Shown here: positions 15,496-24,981 of the stretch, in pieces
Numbering within the stretch: the first letter of the stretch is position 1
How the letters are laid out: the number at the start of each line of letters is the position of its first letter
Assembly: GCF_015222005.1 (NCBI RefSeq)
Contig: NZ_JADFFL010000008.1
Span: 178,181-242,180, forward strand
Direction: 5' to 3'
Length of the DNA: 64,000 bases
Source: Mucilaginibacter myungsuensis
GTDB taxonomy: Bacteria > Bacteroidota > Bacteroidia > Sphingobacteriales > Sphingobacteriaceae
Program-made: the position numbers and the translations under genes
The notes under the pieces: generated by a model
Told to the model about the DNA's origin: nothing
Database searches by the model: none
Seen by the model: the letters and a program-made list of their open reading frames with translations, nothing else

Positions 15496-17250
15496 ATGCT
15501 TAAGCCGCTCATCGTATTTTTGATATGCTTGCCCTCTCTGGTTTTTGCGCAACGCGATCAGCTACCGCAAAGCGCCGGCGGCGACAAGCAGATCCTAAAT
15601 GCCTTTAATAAAGCCGATGCCCACATGACTACCGGTCAATATGATTCGGCGCAGTTTTGGCTAAATAAGATCTACACCCAGGTGAGTTATCGCCGGCCGT
15701 CGCTATTCTCCTACTACCTTACTTCGCGGCAGGCCGAGGTTTACTACTACAACAACCTGCACGAGCTTGGCCTGCTGGAAGCCAACAAAGCGGAGACCAT
15801 TGCCCGTGTGCTTAAAGACAGTACGCTGCTGTTAGATGCCTACAATTTTAAGGGCCTGTTCAACCTGAACAAGAATAAATATGTAGAAGCTATCCGGAAT
15901 TTCAAGTTGGGGTTAAAAGCAGCGCCTAAGTTGCCGCATAAACCACACCACATCGAACTGTCCGAACTATACCATATCTACGGCAACCTGGCCGAAGCTT
16001 TTGAGAAATCGAACCAACCCGATAGCGCTATCCGTTACTGTCGACTGTCATTAAAAAAAGCTAAAGAGATCGCATCAGGCAGGGGCGAAGCTACCGCGAC
16101 ACTTAACCTGGGTATGGCTTTTATCCAAAAACAAAGTGTGGATAGTGCTTTAAAATACTTTGAACTTAGTCGACAATATGCCGACGCGAGCAAGGCCTTT
16201 GATGTGGAACTAACTACCTATGGCGGTTTGGCCGAGTGCGCCGCTATCAGCAATAACAGGCCACTGGCTTTAGCGCAATTGGATAAAGGCTTCGCGCTGT
16301 TGAAGGCGTACCCGCAAACCAATGATTATTACTTGTCTATCTTTTTAGATGCGGCTGTAAAGATCTACCGAAAGTATAGCGACAACGCCGCCCTGAGCAG
16401 GACACTGCAACTACGGACCGACATACAGAAGGCTACTTACGATCGTAGTAACATGCAGATACAATCGCTGGTGTTGATGGGCTTGCAGAACGAAAAAAAG
16501 ATCTTCGAACTTGAACTGGCCGAATCGCAAAACAAGCAGAATTTGGCCATTACGCGGTCATACATTTTAATGCTGATCATCCTCGTGATCGTGATTGCCT
16601 TTATCGCTTACCGATACTACGCTTTGCAACGATTGAAAATGGCCAACGTACGCAGTAAGATCAGTCAGGATCTGCACGATGAAGTTGGGGCGACCCTCAG
16701 CGGAATTGCCATGTACAGCTACATCACCAAAGAGCAGGTAAAAAATGGCGAAGCCGTCGCGGTAAATAACTCACTGGATATCATCAAAGATAACGCCGGC
16801 GAGATGGTAGCCAAACTGAATGATATTGTTTGGGCGGTCAACCCTATCCAAGACCACCTTTCGGCTTTGATCGATCGTTTAAAAGAATTTGCCATCCAGA
16901 TAGCCGCCGCAAAAAACATTAAGGCCGAATTTGTTTACGATCCCGGTATGGAAGATCTGAAGCTACCGATGGAGGCACGGCAGAACGTCTACCTAATCTG
17001 TAAGGAGGCGATCAACAATAGCGTAAAGTATAGCTGCGGCAATTTGTTAAGGGTTACTATAACGGTATCGGGCAGGCAGTTAGAAATAGAGATACAAGAT
17101 AACGGCGATGGTTTTGCGGTCGATAACGGCGGTAGCGGTAACGGCTTGATGAACATGCGCAACCGGGCCAAAGATATCGGCGGAAAATTGACAATAGATA
17201 GCAAATCGGGTAATGGCACCCGCATCAATTTAAATTGCAAAATCACCTAA
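15496..17250 (+). CDS. TPR-containing sensor histidine kinase
   Basis: The 584-aa protein has a signal peptide (to VFA), about six tetratricopeptide-like repeats (40-330) that place the sensor in the periplasm, and one transmembrane helix (about 355-375). The LytS/HisKA_3-type dimerisation helix has H394 in SQDLHDEVGATLSG. A HATPase domain shows NSVKYS (N box), EIQDNGDGF and GNGLMNMRNRA (G boxes). It is the usual Bacteroidetes one-TM TPR kinase. The response regulator begins 51 bp downstream and is the obvious partner. Confidence 0.93.
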   Translation: MLKPLIVFLICLPSLVFAQRDQLPQSAGGDKQILNAFNKADAHMTTGQYDSAQFWLNKIYTQVSYRRPSLFSYYLTSRQAEVYYYNNLHELGLLEANKAETIARVLKDSTLLLDAYNFKGLFNLNKNKYVEAIRNFKLGLKAAPKLPHKPHHIELSELYHIYGNLAEAFEKSNQPDSAIRYCRLSLKKAKEIASGRGEATATLNLGMAFIQKQSVDSALKYFELSRQYADASKAFDVELTTYGGLAECAAISNNRPLALAQLDKGFALLKAYPQTNDYYLSIFLDAAVKIYRKYSDNAALSRTLQLRTDIQKATYDRSNMQIQSLVLMGLQNEKKIFELELAESQNKQNLAITRSYILMLIILVIVIAFIAYRYYALQRLKMANVRSKISQDLHDEVGATLSGIAMYSYITKEQVKNGEAVAVNNSLDIIKDNAGEMVAKLNDIVWAVNPIQDHLSALIDRLKEFAIQIAAAKNIKAEFVYDPGMEDLKLPMEARQNVYLICKEAINNSVKYSCGNLLRVTITVSGRQLEIEIQDNGDGFAVDNGGSGNGLMNMRNRAKDIGGKLTIDSKSGNGTRINLNCKIT

Positions 17251-17301
17251 TGGGGTATGTTGGCTTAGCGGTAAAACCATAATATTTGAGGCACACTAAC
17301 A

Positions 17302-17949
17302 ATGGAAATTAAAGTAGCCATATTTGAGGATAATAAGCTGATACGCGAGGCCTTGCAAACCATTATTAATGGTACGCCGGGGTTTATCTGTACGGGCACT
17401 TTCGCCAATGTGAACCAGGTAGAGGCCGATATCCTTTTTTGCCGCCCCGATGTGGTGCTAATGGATATCGAGATGCCCGGCCGCAACGGCATCGAAGCTA
17501 CGCAGATCATTACCGATAATTTCCCGGATGTTAAGGTGCTTATCCAAACCGTTTTTAACGATAACGATAAGATATTTAAGGCACTTTGTGCGGGCGCGTC
17601 GGGCTACATTTTAAAGGCCGATTCGCCGTTGAAACTGTTGCAGGCATTGGAAGAGGTGCATAAAGGCGGCGCTTCTATGTCGTCGGCCATAGCACAAAAG
17701 GTGCTGCAATTTTTTGTGCGTAAAAATGTGATCCTGGTACAACCCGAAGAGACCGACTTTGCCCTGAGCGCCCGCGAAAAAGAGATCCTATCCCTGATGA
17801 TGGAAGGCTACAACTACCGCGATCTGGCCGATAAAGCCTTTATCAGTTACGAGACCGTGCGCACCCATATTAAGCGCATCTACAAAAAATTGCACGTGGC
17901 CTCCCGCTCCGAGGCTATTATGAAGGCAAAGCAGCAGGGGTTCGTATAA
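17302..17949 (+). CDS. NarL/LuxR-type response regulator
   Basis: The 215-aa protein has a receiver domain (1-125) with acidic pocket E9-D10, phospho-acceptor D55 (VVLMDIEMPG), and a Lys near 106 in YILKADSP. A LuxR-type helix-turn-helix follows (148-212: LSAREKEILSLMMEGYNYRDLA ... TVRTHIKRIYKKLHV). It forms a two-component system with the TPR kinase just upstream. The next genes are a tandem pair of small lipoproteins that could be its targets, but no operator can be demonstrated. Confidence 0.93.
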   Translation: MEIKVAIFEDNKLIREALQTIINGTPGFICTGTFANVNQVEADILFCRPDVVLMDIEMPGRNGIEATQIITDNFPDVKVLIQTVFNDNDKIFKALCAGASGYILKADSPLKLLQALEEVHKGGASMSSAIAQKVLQFFVRKNVILVQPEETDFALSAREKEILSLMMEGYNYRDLADKAFISYETVRTHIKRIYKKLHVASRSEAIMKAKQQGFV

Positions 17950-18212
17950 TTATCTATTCTAATACCCAATGCCAGTTCAAGTGTCTACGCCTGAAATATG
18001 CTATCTTTCGAGCGTCCACGCTCCCGTAGCTATGCCTTATATGTAAGCTTAGACGCTTAGATGGCTAAAGGTTTTTTATATCGCCACCTTATACCCCAAC
18101 GCAACATTCCTATAACAAAAACCGCATTTAAATCACCCAATGTGGTATTTCCTGCCCCGTCCATAAACCTCAATTTTGGGTATCATTCAAAAACATTAAA
18201 AATACCCGAGAC

Positions 18213-18851
18213 ATGAAAACATTTACACAAAATTTACGATGGACCTTGGCGACCGTAATGGTTGTTATAGTTGCTTTTGCATCTTGTAAAAAAGACACAC
18301 AAAATGAAGCGGTGGATGCAATAGTTAAACAAGAGGAACTAAAGAAAAAGATAGCTGATATCATTCCCAAACAATATCAGGATACGCTGGCCAAACTGGG
18401 TCTGGTGTTGAATACCGAGACAGCCCCACCAGCATTAGAAGGGTCGTTCGCATTTAAACCGTTAAGGTTATTAAAGAGTAACCGGCCACAGGATAGCCCA
18501 AATCTTTCATTTGCAGATGCATCCGTTAGATTCTTTGCTCAGGATAAAGACAACAACATCAAGATAATAGGCAATAACCTGCTAAATACGGCCGATACCA
18601 GCATTGTTACCGCCATTAGTGGAACCGGTAACAGCTTCACGGTGTATGGAAAAGTTAAGTCGGTAGCGGGCACCAACTCTGCCATATTCGGCATCATTAT
18701 TTCGGGCGAGAAAAATGGCGCTACGCTTAGCAACATCCGTTATGGGATAATCAATATCGACAACTCTAATGGTGGCACCCGATTCATTAAGCAAGGTGAT
18801 GCACGGGCGGTATTCGATACAGACTTTGTTTCCCAGGCCATCACATTTTAA
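18213..18851 (+). CDS. Lipoprotein, tandem paralog 1, function unknown
   Basis: The 212-aa protein has a type II signal peptide ending in the lipobox AFASC (Cys at 25) followed by KKDTQNE. The acidic/Lys helix (KQEELKKKIADIIPKQYQDTLAKLG) is predicted to be helical. The C-terminal half is beta-rich with IYGKVKS-like and GGTRFIKQGDARA motifs. It shares roughly 60% of residues by eye with the next gene, so the pair arose by tandem duplication. No known family was recognised. The 262-bp gap upstream has no clear promoter or other feature. Confidence 0.8.
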   Translation: MKTFTQNLRWTLATVMVVIVAFASCKKDTQNEAVDAIVKQEELKKKIADIIPKQYQDTLAKLGLVLNTETAPPALEGSFAFKPLRLLKSNRPQDSPNLSFADASVRFFAQDKDNNIKIIGNNLLNTADTSIVTAISGTGNSFTVYGKVKSVAGTNSAIFGIIISGEKNGATLSNIRYGIINIDNSNGGTRFIKQGDARAVFDTDFVSQAITF

Positions 18852-18954
18852 CCACCCGTTGAATCAAAACTTTTGAGTATTAGAGATCACCATCTCTATG
18901 TAATATTTCCAACTTGGTCATTAATACCAATTACCGTTAACAAATAAAATTAAC

Positions 18955-19599
18955 ATGAAAACCATAACACAGAACCTAAAACAGTTAAGTGTAATTACAC
19001 TGTTAACTATAATCGCTTTTACATCCTGTAAAAAAGATACCCAGAACGAGGTTGTCGACCAGATCAATAAGGAACAGATCCTGGAGAAAAAGATATTGGA
19101 TATCATCCCTCAGCAATATCAGGACACGCTGGCTAAATTGGGTATAACCCTTAACCGCGAGACCACCCCGCCTGATATGCAAGGCGCGTTTACTTTTAAA
19201 CCTTTGCGTTTGCTGAAAAGTAACCGACCGACCGATCAGGCAAACATGACCTTTAAGGATGCCGACATTAAATTCTTCGAGCAGGATAAAGAGACCGGAA
19301 GCATCAAGCTGATCAGTAAATTTTTGCTGAACGATGCCGACACCAGCATAGCTACTGCCGTAAGCGGTAAGGGTAACGCTTTTACCATTTATGGTAAGGT
19401 GAAGTCGGTAAGCGGATCTAACTCAGCCATATTTGGGGTGATCATATCCGGCGAGCGGAACGGCGCGCTGATCAATAACCTCCGTTTTGGTTTGATCAAT
19501 ATCGATAATACCAACGGTGGTACCCGTTTCATTAAGCAAGGAGAAGCGCGCGCCATTGTCGATGCTGACTTTGTTTCGCAAAGCATTCCTATGTTTTAA
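18955..19599 (+). CDS. Lipoprotein, tandem paralog 2, function unknown
   Basis: The 214-aa paralog of the preceding gene has lipobox AFTSC followed by the same KKDTQNE. The blocks IIPQQYQDTLAKLG, FKPLRLLKSNRP, IYGKVKSVSGSNSAIFG and NGGTRFIKQGEARA are nearly identical in both copies, while the N-terminal helix and the 90-130 segment differ. It is 103 bp from copy 1 and ends at a terminator (19643-19674). The location is probably the outer-membrane face of the periplasm, judged from the lipid anchor. Function unknown. Confidence 0.82.
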   Translation: MKTITQNLKQLSVITLLTIIAFTSCKKDTQNEVVDQINKEQILEKKILDIIPQQYQDTLAKLGITLNRETTPPDMQGAFTFKPLRLLKSNRPTDQANMTFKDADIKFFEQDKETGSIKLISKFLLNDADTSIATAVSGKGNAFTIYGKVKSVSGSNSAIFGVIISGERNGALINNLRFGLINIDNTNGGTRFIKQGEARAIVDADFVSQSIPMF

Positions 19600-19642
19600 A
19601 ATCCTGAGCGTATTCTTGTCGTGATAGTTAATAGTTAAGCAA

Positions 19643-19674
19643 AAAGCCTTGTACCGTCGCACGTACAAGGCTTT
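19643..19674. terminator. 12-bp stem terminator between convergent genes
   Basis: AAAGCCTTGTAC (19643-19654) pairs perfectly with GTACAAGGCTTT (19663-19674) across an 8-nt loop, with A and T flanks on both sides. It serves the lipoprotein pair (plus) and the DHFR-like gene (minus). Confidence 0.85.
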
Positions 19675-19692
19675 GCTATTCAAGGCTGGCAG

Positions 19693-20289
19693 CTATTCTG
19701 GTCCCGCTTTGCCCGTTTTTACTTCTCCGTCTTTTTTATAGTTCACCATGATAACCCCTGTAGATGTGATGGTACTTTCTACGATCCGGAAAGAGGCCGG
19801 GACAGCGCTATCATCGAACAGGCGTTTACCCTTACCCAATATCACCGGGTGAATGTTTAGCCAAAACTCATCTACCAGATCGTGCGCTAACAAAAGTTGC
19901 ACGAGGCCGCTGCTTCCCCAGATCCTGATCTCGGGTCCGTCGGATGCTTTTACTTTTTTGATGTCCTCGATATCTTTAACGAAAACTACATTGGTCCATT
20001 CGGTACTTTCTACGGTGTTGGTCAGTACGTATTTGGTTACCTCGTTTACGCCGGGCCAGTATTCGGCGTGTTTGGGCCAATAGTTTTCCCAAATATCAAA
20101 GGTTTTGCGGCCCAGCATCAGGTCGGCGCGTTGCAGTTGTTTTTCCATAATGGGGCCGGAGTCCCCGTCTCCAAAAGGCGCTACCCATCCCCCGAGTTTA
20201 AAATCGTTGGCGGTATCCTCATCCGGGCCACCCGGGCCTTGCATCACACCATCCAGGGTGATGAATGACAGAACGGTTATCTTTCTCAT
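19693..20289 (-). CDS. Dihydrofolate-reductase-like (RibD C-terminal domain) protein
   Basis: This 198-aa single-domain protein has the RibD-C/DHFR fold: VLSFITLDGVMQGPGG at the N-terminus, LMLGRKTFDIW (about 55-65) and an IWGSSGLVQLLLAHDLVDEFWLNIHPVILGKGKRLF block (about 120-155). This group ('dihydrofolate reductase family protein', YyaP/YjjK type) rarely acts as true folate enzymes. Its native reaction is usually unknown, probably NADPH-dependent. It is transcribed alone and convergent with the lipoprotein pair. Confidence 0.88.
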   Translation of the reverse strand: MRKITVLSFITLDGVMQGPGGPDEDTANDFKLGGWVAPFGDGDSGPIMEKQLQRADLMLGRKTFDIWENYWPKHAEYWPGVNEVTKYVLTNTVESTEWTNVVFVKDIEDIKKVKASDGPEIRIWGSSGLVQLLLAHDLVDEFWLNIHPVILGKGKRLFDDSAVPASFRIVESTITSTGVIMVNYKKDGEVKTGKAGPE

Positions 20290-20470
20290 GTCGCTATGGT
20301 TTTAATTGTAACAATGTAAAAGTCGGTATTGTCAGTTCATGAAAAGCGGTGCAGATACGTCTAAGTTAGGGTTTAATGCGACAGCAGCGGAAAACGGAAG
20401 AACCAACGAGACTGATTAAGTTATGTTTTACTTTAACGCCTCACTTGCTTATCTTTACAACAATTTACTC

Positions 20471-21529
20471 ATGAGATCACCTATACCTATTCTGTCTTTT
20501 TTGTTGCTTTTATCTGCGGCCAATTGTTTTGCCCAATCATTGGCGGATGTTAAAGCAGTACCCTTACCATATGATATTACGCCTTATATCGGGCAGCGAT
20601 CGCAAAGGTCTGTCAAGAAAAGTGTTCTGATATCGGAACTTGATGTTAACAAGCCCAACCGTGCAGATACCATGGCAATAACCGAATATGACAGACAAGG
20701 GAGGCCCCTGAGCATGGTCTCTTTTTTATACGGTAAGCGCTCGTTAATTGCAAACTATAGTTATCCTATGCCCGGGGTTGCCATTTGGCGCAGTCAAAGG
20801 CCCGGCAGCCGCTCAACAACGGTATGCAAGATCGTAACTCTGCCTTCGGGCAAAACAGATTATTTTATTACCTGGGAGTTAATGGATGCAGACACCACCT
20901 CGCGCGTCTTGTCCAGGTTCTTTTATGATAAGGATAGCCTGTTAGTAGCCGCAGAAGATAGCCGCCTGGGTAAACCATACCAGGTAACCAACTATCAGTA
21001 TAAAGATAAACGTTTGGTAATGGCTGAATTTAAGACTTTAAGCAGCCCTAATACCCGTTGGATAGGTCTTATTTACGATAAAGAACATTTGCTGCAAAAA
21101 CAGATACAGTATGGTTTAAGGGGGAGCATCGTAGATTCGACCACGATAGGGACTTACGAGTATTTAGGTAAGAACATATTTGCGCAAACCCGGCCGGACG
21201 GTTCAGACCCTAACAAAATGATCCGGACAACTTACGCTTACGATCTGCAGAGTCGCATAGTTGGGCTAAGCGCTACGCTTGATACACTTTATCAAAAGAT
21301 AATTTACGAGTATAAGGATAAATATTTAAGCCGAACTACGGTAAGCACCAATACAGGCAGGACGTTGGCTCCCGGCTTTTATTCACCGTACATCAATTAT
21401 TCAAATAAGGCCTCCGTAACACTGGTTACAACCTATAATTACGATAATAAGGGCTATCTGGTCAGGACAGAGGAGACGCTAAACGGCGTTCTGCAGTCGC
21501 GAAGACAAAATGTTATCGAATATTATTAA
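20471..21529 (+). CDS. Exported hypothetical protein with repeated YDxxxR strands
   Basis: The 352-aa protein starts at the ATG at 20471, which gives a clean signal peptide (MRSPIPILSFLLLLSAANCFAQ); the open frame runs back to 20423 but adds a non-signal segment. The mature part has repeated TTYAYDLQSRIVGLS- and TTYNYDNKGYLVRTE-like strands, reminiscent of the YD repeats of RHS/teneurin-type proteins, though only a few copies are seen. It ends 14 bp before the triple TonB-domain gene and may be co-transcribed. Function unknown. Confidence 0.75.
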   Translation: MRSPIPILSFLLLLSAANCFAQSLADVKAVPLPYDITPYIGQRSQRSVKKSVLISELDVNKPNRADTMAITEYDRQGRPLSMVSFLYGKRSLIANYSYPMPGVAIWRSQRPGSRSTTVCKIVTLPSGKTDYFITWELMDADTTSRVLSRFFYDKDSLLVAAEDSRLGKPYQVTNYQYKDKRLVMAEFKTLSSPNTRWIGLIYDKEHLLQKQIQYGLRGSIVDSTTIGTYEYLGKNIFAQTRPDGSDPNKMIRTTYAYDLQSRIVGLSATLDTLYQKIIYEYKDKYLSRTTVSTNTGRTLAPGFYSPYINYSNKASVTLVTTYNYDNKGYLVRTEETLNGVLQSRRQNVIEYY

Positions 21530-21543
21530 GCTTTACCTCAGCA

Positions 21544-22728
21544 ATGAAAAATGTAAATTATGCAAAGATCGGCTTGCTTGCGATCTGCTTTTTATCAAGC
21601 CCGATCATAGCGTCGGCACAAACAGCCGCAGAGAAGGTATACAGTGTGGTAGACATCCCCGCTGCCTTTCAGGGTGGAGAGGCCGCGCTATCGAGATATA
21701 TTAAAAGCAATACTAATTATCCGGCCAAGGCACTTGAAAACGGCATTAGCGGAAAGGTGTCCCTGTATTTTACAGTAGAAAAAGATGGCAGTTTAACTGA
21801 TATCAAAATAGCCCGTGGCCTTGGCTACGGCTGCGATGAAGAGGCGATCAGGCTGTTCAAAGCTTCACCAAAATGGATGCCCGCTAAAAATAACGGTGTT
21901 GTGGTAAGGCAACTTGTTACAACCTTGGTCCCGTTTGGCACAGGCACCGAACTGAGCGCGGAAAAAAGGGCCCGTATCACTCTGGCTAACATGGACGGTG
22001 TCAGGATAGATGAGCCTGTGGGAAGCAGTGAACGCAAACAACCAAGCACTAATGAGATATTTAGCGCTGTAGAACAAAGCGCCGAGTATCCGGGTGGTAT
22101 AAGTGTTTTTTATGATCAGGTTGAAAAGAACCTTCGTCGCCCTAAAGACCAGGAGAGCAATAGGGGTTACGGTAAAGTGTTTGTAACTTTTGTGGTTGAA
22201 AAAGATGGCAGCCTTACCGCGTTTAAAGTACTACGCGGTATCGGCACTTTTTATGACGAAGAAGCCCAACGGGTTATAAAGTCGCTGGGTAAATGGAACC
22301 CGGGAAAGAACAATAACACCGTAGTAAGGCAGCAATATACGATCCCGATAAATTTTGCCGAAAGCAATAGCCCCCAAGCCACAGCTGTAGCAACACCGCG
22401 TATGGATAAAAATACTACGATCTACAGCGCTGTGGAACAGCAAGCTTCGTATCCGGATGGGGCCCAAAAGTTTGTTGAGTATGTTAAGAGCAACATGCGC
22501 TATCCGACCGCGGCCCGGGCCAACAATGTGCAAGGGAAAGTATTTTTAACTTTTGTGGTAGAGCAGGATGGCTCTTTAACCGATATTAAAGTACTGCGCG
22601 GTGTCAGTAAGGATATAGATGAGGAGGCTGTGAGGCTGGTAAAAGCTTCCGGTAAGTGGCAGCCCGCAAAACTTGGCAGCTCGGTAGTTCGTCAGCAATA
22701 TACTTTGCCTATTTCTTTTGATCTTTAG
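21544..22728 (+). CDS. Exported protein with three tandem TonB C-terminal domains
   Basis: The 394-aa protein has a signal peptide (to about IASAQ, residue 26) and then three copies of the TonB C-terminal fold at residues 32-131, 173-271 and 292-392. Each copy has YPxxA, GKVxLxFxVExDGSLTDIKI-like, and a W/K-P-(A/G)-K-x-x-x-VVRQ motif. Ordinary TonB has one such domain, an N-terminal transmembrane anchor and a Pro-rich linker; here there is neither anchor nor linker. It cannot couple to ExbB/ExbD in the usual way and may instead bind TonB boxes or peptidoglycan in the periplasm. A terminator follows. Confidence 0.87.
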   Translation: MKNVNYAKIGLLAICFLSSPIIASAQTAAEKVYSVVDIPAAFQGGEAALSRYIKSNTNYPAKALENGISGKVSLYFTVEKDGSLTDIKIARGLGYGCDEEAIRLFKASPKWMPAKNNGVVVRQLVTTLVPFGTGTELSAEKRARITLANMDGVRIDEPVGSSERKQPSTNEIFSAVEQSAEYPGGISVFYDQVEKNLRRPKDQESNRGYGKVFVTFVVEKDGSLTAFKVLRGIGTFYDEEAQRVIKSLGKWNPGKNNNTVVRQQYTIPINFAESNSPQATAVATPRMDKNTTIYSAVEQQASYPDGAQKFVEYVKSNMRYPTAARANNVQGKVFLTFVVEQDGSLTDIKVLRGVSKDIDEEAVRLVKASGKWQPAKLGSSVVRQQYTLPISFDL

Positions 22729-22749
22729 TAAAGGCCAAAACCGGATATG

Positions 22750-22793
22750 AAAAAAGGCTTTGATGCAGGGATGCCCTCATCAAAGCCTTTTTT
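22750..22793. terminator. Strong bidirectional terminator
   Basis: AAAAAAGGCTTTGATG (22750-22765) pairs with 22778-22793 (CATCAAAGCC then T6); the apex adds AGGG/CCCT. It separates the TonB-like gene from the convergent monooxygenase. Confidence 0.9.
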
Positions 22794-22812
22794 AATTATA
22801 GATCTATAGTGC

Positions 22813-23835
22813 TTACTTCCAACCCAATCCCGGAGCCACATGCTCCAGTATGGATGATAGTACATGCACATTATAATCAACACCCAAGGTATTCGGGATG
22901 GTCAACAATAGCGTGTCCGCTTCCTGGATGGCCTCGTCCTCGGCTAATTGTTTGATCAGCTTGTCCGGTTCAGCGGCGTAGCTTTTGCCAAAGACGGCAC
23001 GTTTTTCGGGTTCAATGTACCCGAACTTGTCGCTGCCTTCGCCTTGCTGACCAAAGTACATCCTGTCCCGATCATTCATCAAGGCAAATATCGAACGACT
23101 TACCGATACCCTTGGCTCGCCTTTATGACCGGCTTTTTTCCAGGCCTCTTTGTACAGACGGATCTGTTCGGCCTGTTGGATGTGGAACGGCTTACCGTTC
23201 TCGTCAAACTTCAAGGTCGAGCTTTGCAGATGCATGCCTTGTTCGGCAGCCCAGATGGCAGTAGCGTTAGATGCAGCCCCCCACCAAATGCGATCGCGCA
23301 AACCGGCCGAATGCGGTTCTAAACGCAACAGACCAGGAGGGTTAGGGAACATGGGGTAGGGGTTCGGGTTAGCAAAACCTTCGCCCTTTAGCAGATCCAA
23401 AAACTCCAGGGCTTTACTGCGGCCCATCTCAGCATCGGTCTCGCCTTCGGCAGGTTCGTAACCAAAATAACGCCAGCCATCGATCACCTGCTCGGGCGAA
23501 CCGCGGCTAATGCCTAATTGCAACCGCCCGCCTGATATCAGGTCGGCAGCGCCGGCATCCTCAACCATGTACATTGGGTTTTCGTAGCGCATATCGATCA
23601 CGCCCGTGCCTATCTCTATTTTGCTGGTCTTAGCGCCAATGGCCGATAGCAGCGGGAACGGCGATGCCAGCTGCGCAGCAAAGTGGTGTACCCTAAAGTA
23701 CGCCCCGTCCACACCGATCTGCTCGGCAGCCACCGCCAGATCTATGGATTGCAGCAAAGTATCGCTGGCAGTTTGGGCCTTGTAGGCCGGATGGTTAGAC
23801 CAATGGCCGAAGGATAAAAATCCTATCTTTTTCAT
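22813..23835 (-). CDS. LLM-class flavin-dependent oxidoreductase
   Basis: This 340-aa luciferase-like monooxygenase has the TIM-barrel markers of the family: MKKIGFLSFGHWS, DGAYFRVHHFAAQLASPFPLLSAI, IEIGTGVIDMRYENPMYMVEDAG, and GRLQLGISRGSPEQV in the flavin-binding region. These proteins use reduced FMN to oxidise small organic molecules; the substrate here is unknown. It has its own consensus promoter (23873-23903) and a terminator, so it is monocistronic. Confidence 0.9.
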   Translation of the reverse strand: MKKIGFLSFGHWSNHPAYKAQTASDTLLQSIDLAVAAEQIGVDGAYFRVHHFAAQLASPFPLLSAIGAKTSKIEIGTGVIDMRYENPMYMVEDAGAADLISGGRLQLGISRGSPEQVIDGWRYFGYEPAEGETDAEMGRSKALEFLDLLKGEGFANPNPYPMFPNPPGLLRLEPHSAGLRDRIWWGAASNATAIWAAEQGMHLQSSTLKFDENGKPFHIQQAEQIRLYKEAWKKAGHKGEPRVSVSRSIFALMNDRDRMYFGQQGEGSDKFGYIEPEKRAVFGKSYAAEPDKLIKQLAEDEAIQEADTLLLTIPNTLGVDYNVHVLSSILEHVAPGLGWK

Positions 23836-23872
23836 ATAACCTCTCTTTGTAATAGCCTAATGATAACTTATT

Positions 23873-23903
23873 CAAATTTACGTGTTGTAACCGATATTTC
23901 AAA
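23873..23903 (-). promoter_or_regulatory. Promoter of the flavin monooxygenase
   Basis: On the minus strand TTTG (23900-23903), 19 bp, TAAATTTG (23873-23880): both elements match the Bacteroidetes consensus. The leader to the ATG at 23835 is about 33 nt. Confidence 0.75.
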
Positions 23904-23949
23904 GAGCGGTTTGTCATGGACGGGGCATTTTTGTGTGAATCTAAGACGA

Positions 23950-24888
23950 CTATTTTTTTAAGTGGATCTTCCAGGCAACATCCAAACTGATCAAATGCTC
24001 ATATGTTGACGTGTTATTACCAAATCCGACAAAACTTGGGCGATAGATAGCGCCAACATTGAACGCGTTACTAAGCCGCCAATAGCTATTAAATAATAGT
24101 CCGCCGGCATAATTAACCATAGTGGTCTGCCGATCAGGGTTTGCGGGGATGCCTGTAACATCAGAGGTATAGATCCAAATATTTTTACTGTACGACAGGC
24201 CGTATCCTAAAGTGAACCGCCCCAAAACATGGTTATTCGTCGCCCCTAACCAAACAGAGCGCATATCGTCGTAGGTGCCCAGTCTGTCGTACGGTGCTGG
24301 GAATGGGAGTGCGAAGTCCAAAGCGCCACCAGCCGTCAGGCTAATGAATCTGTTTTTGCTGTAGTACTTGTCCAAGCCCATCGAAAAACCTAAGAAGCCG
24401 ATACTGTTTTTTCGTGGTTCGTTAGCCGGCACCATGCTGAAAGTATTTACATAAGGTAGGGAAACGTGCAGTAACAGATCGCCTTTTTTTGCGTTACGGA
24501 ACGGCTTATGATTGAATACGGTATCGGTAGTGATGTAAACGTTGCCGGGGTAAGTGTATCTTTTAGGGTGATGACGAACCAATATCCCCGTCCCGAACAT
24601 GGCCATATCTGTATAATAAGTAAGCGCGTTTTTAGGTTTGACGGTTACCGTGCGTTGCCCGGTATCCAAAACAGCAGTAACGGGTAGCGGAACACTGTCT
24701 TTCACCAACGTAAATTCGGCCCTGTTCTTTTTCGTCTTTTTAGATGTATTGCCTATGGTAACCGTCGCCGGGCGGGTGGTGTGTATGGTAGTTACTTTGT
24801 TGCGTTCTTGTAATAGTGTAAAGCACGATGATAACAAACTGCCGCAAATGATCATGGCGATAGTACTAAAGGTTCGGTTAAGTAGCAT
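23950..24888 (-). CDS. Lipoprotein with probable outer-membrane beta barrel, unknown
   Basis: The 312-aa protein has a lipoprotein signal ending in LLSSC (Cys about 22). The N-terminal domain is rich in Thr/Lys (TSKKTKKNRAEF), followed by a C-terminal series of amphipathic strands (GFSMGLDKYYSKN, LGRFTLGYGLSYSKN, AFNVGAIYRPSFVGFG) ending in a strand (LISLDVAWKI), as in small beta-barrel proteins. No recognised family name. It is transcribed on its own; the 24889-24981 gap upstream contains nothing clear. Confidence 0.7.
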   Translation of the reverse strand: MLLNRTFSTIAMIICGSLLSSCFTLLQERNKVTTIHTTRPATVTIGNTSKKTKKNRAEFTLVKDSVPLPVTAVLDTGQRTVTVKPKNALTYYTDMAMFGTGILVRHHPKRYTYPGNVYITTDTVFNHKPFRNAKKGDLLLHVSLPYVNTFSMVPANEPRKNSIGFLGFSMGLDKYYSKNRFISLTAGGALDFALPFPAPYDRLGTYDDMRSVWLGATNNHVLGRFTLGYGLSYSKNIWIYTSDVTGIPANPDRQTTMVNYAGGLLFNSYWRLSNAFNVGAIYRPSFVGFGNNTSTYEHLISLDVAWKIHLKK

Positions 24889-24981
24889 ACGGATAGTGTG
24901 GATCAGAAAAACGGTGAAAATAACTAAGCCTGACGCTGTTTTTGCCGACTTAAATAAGTACGTGTTAAACCTGTTATCCGT

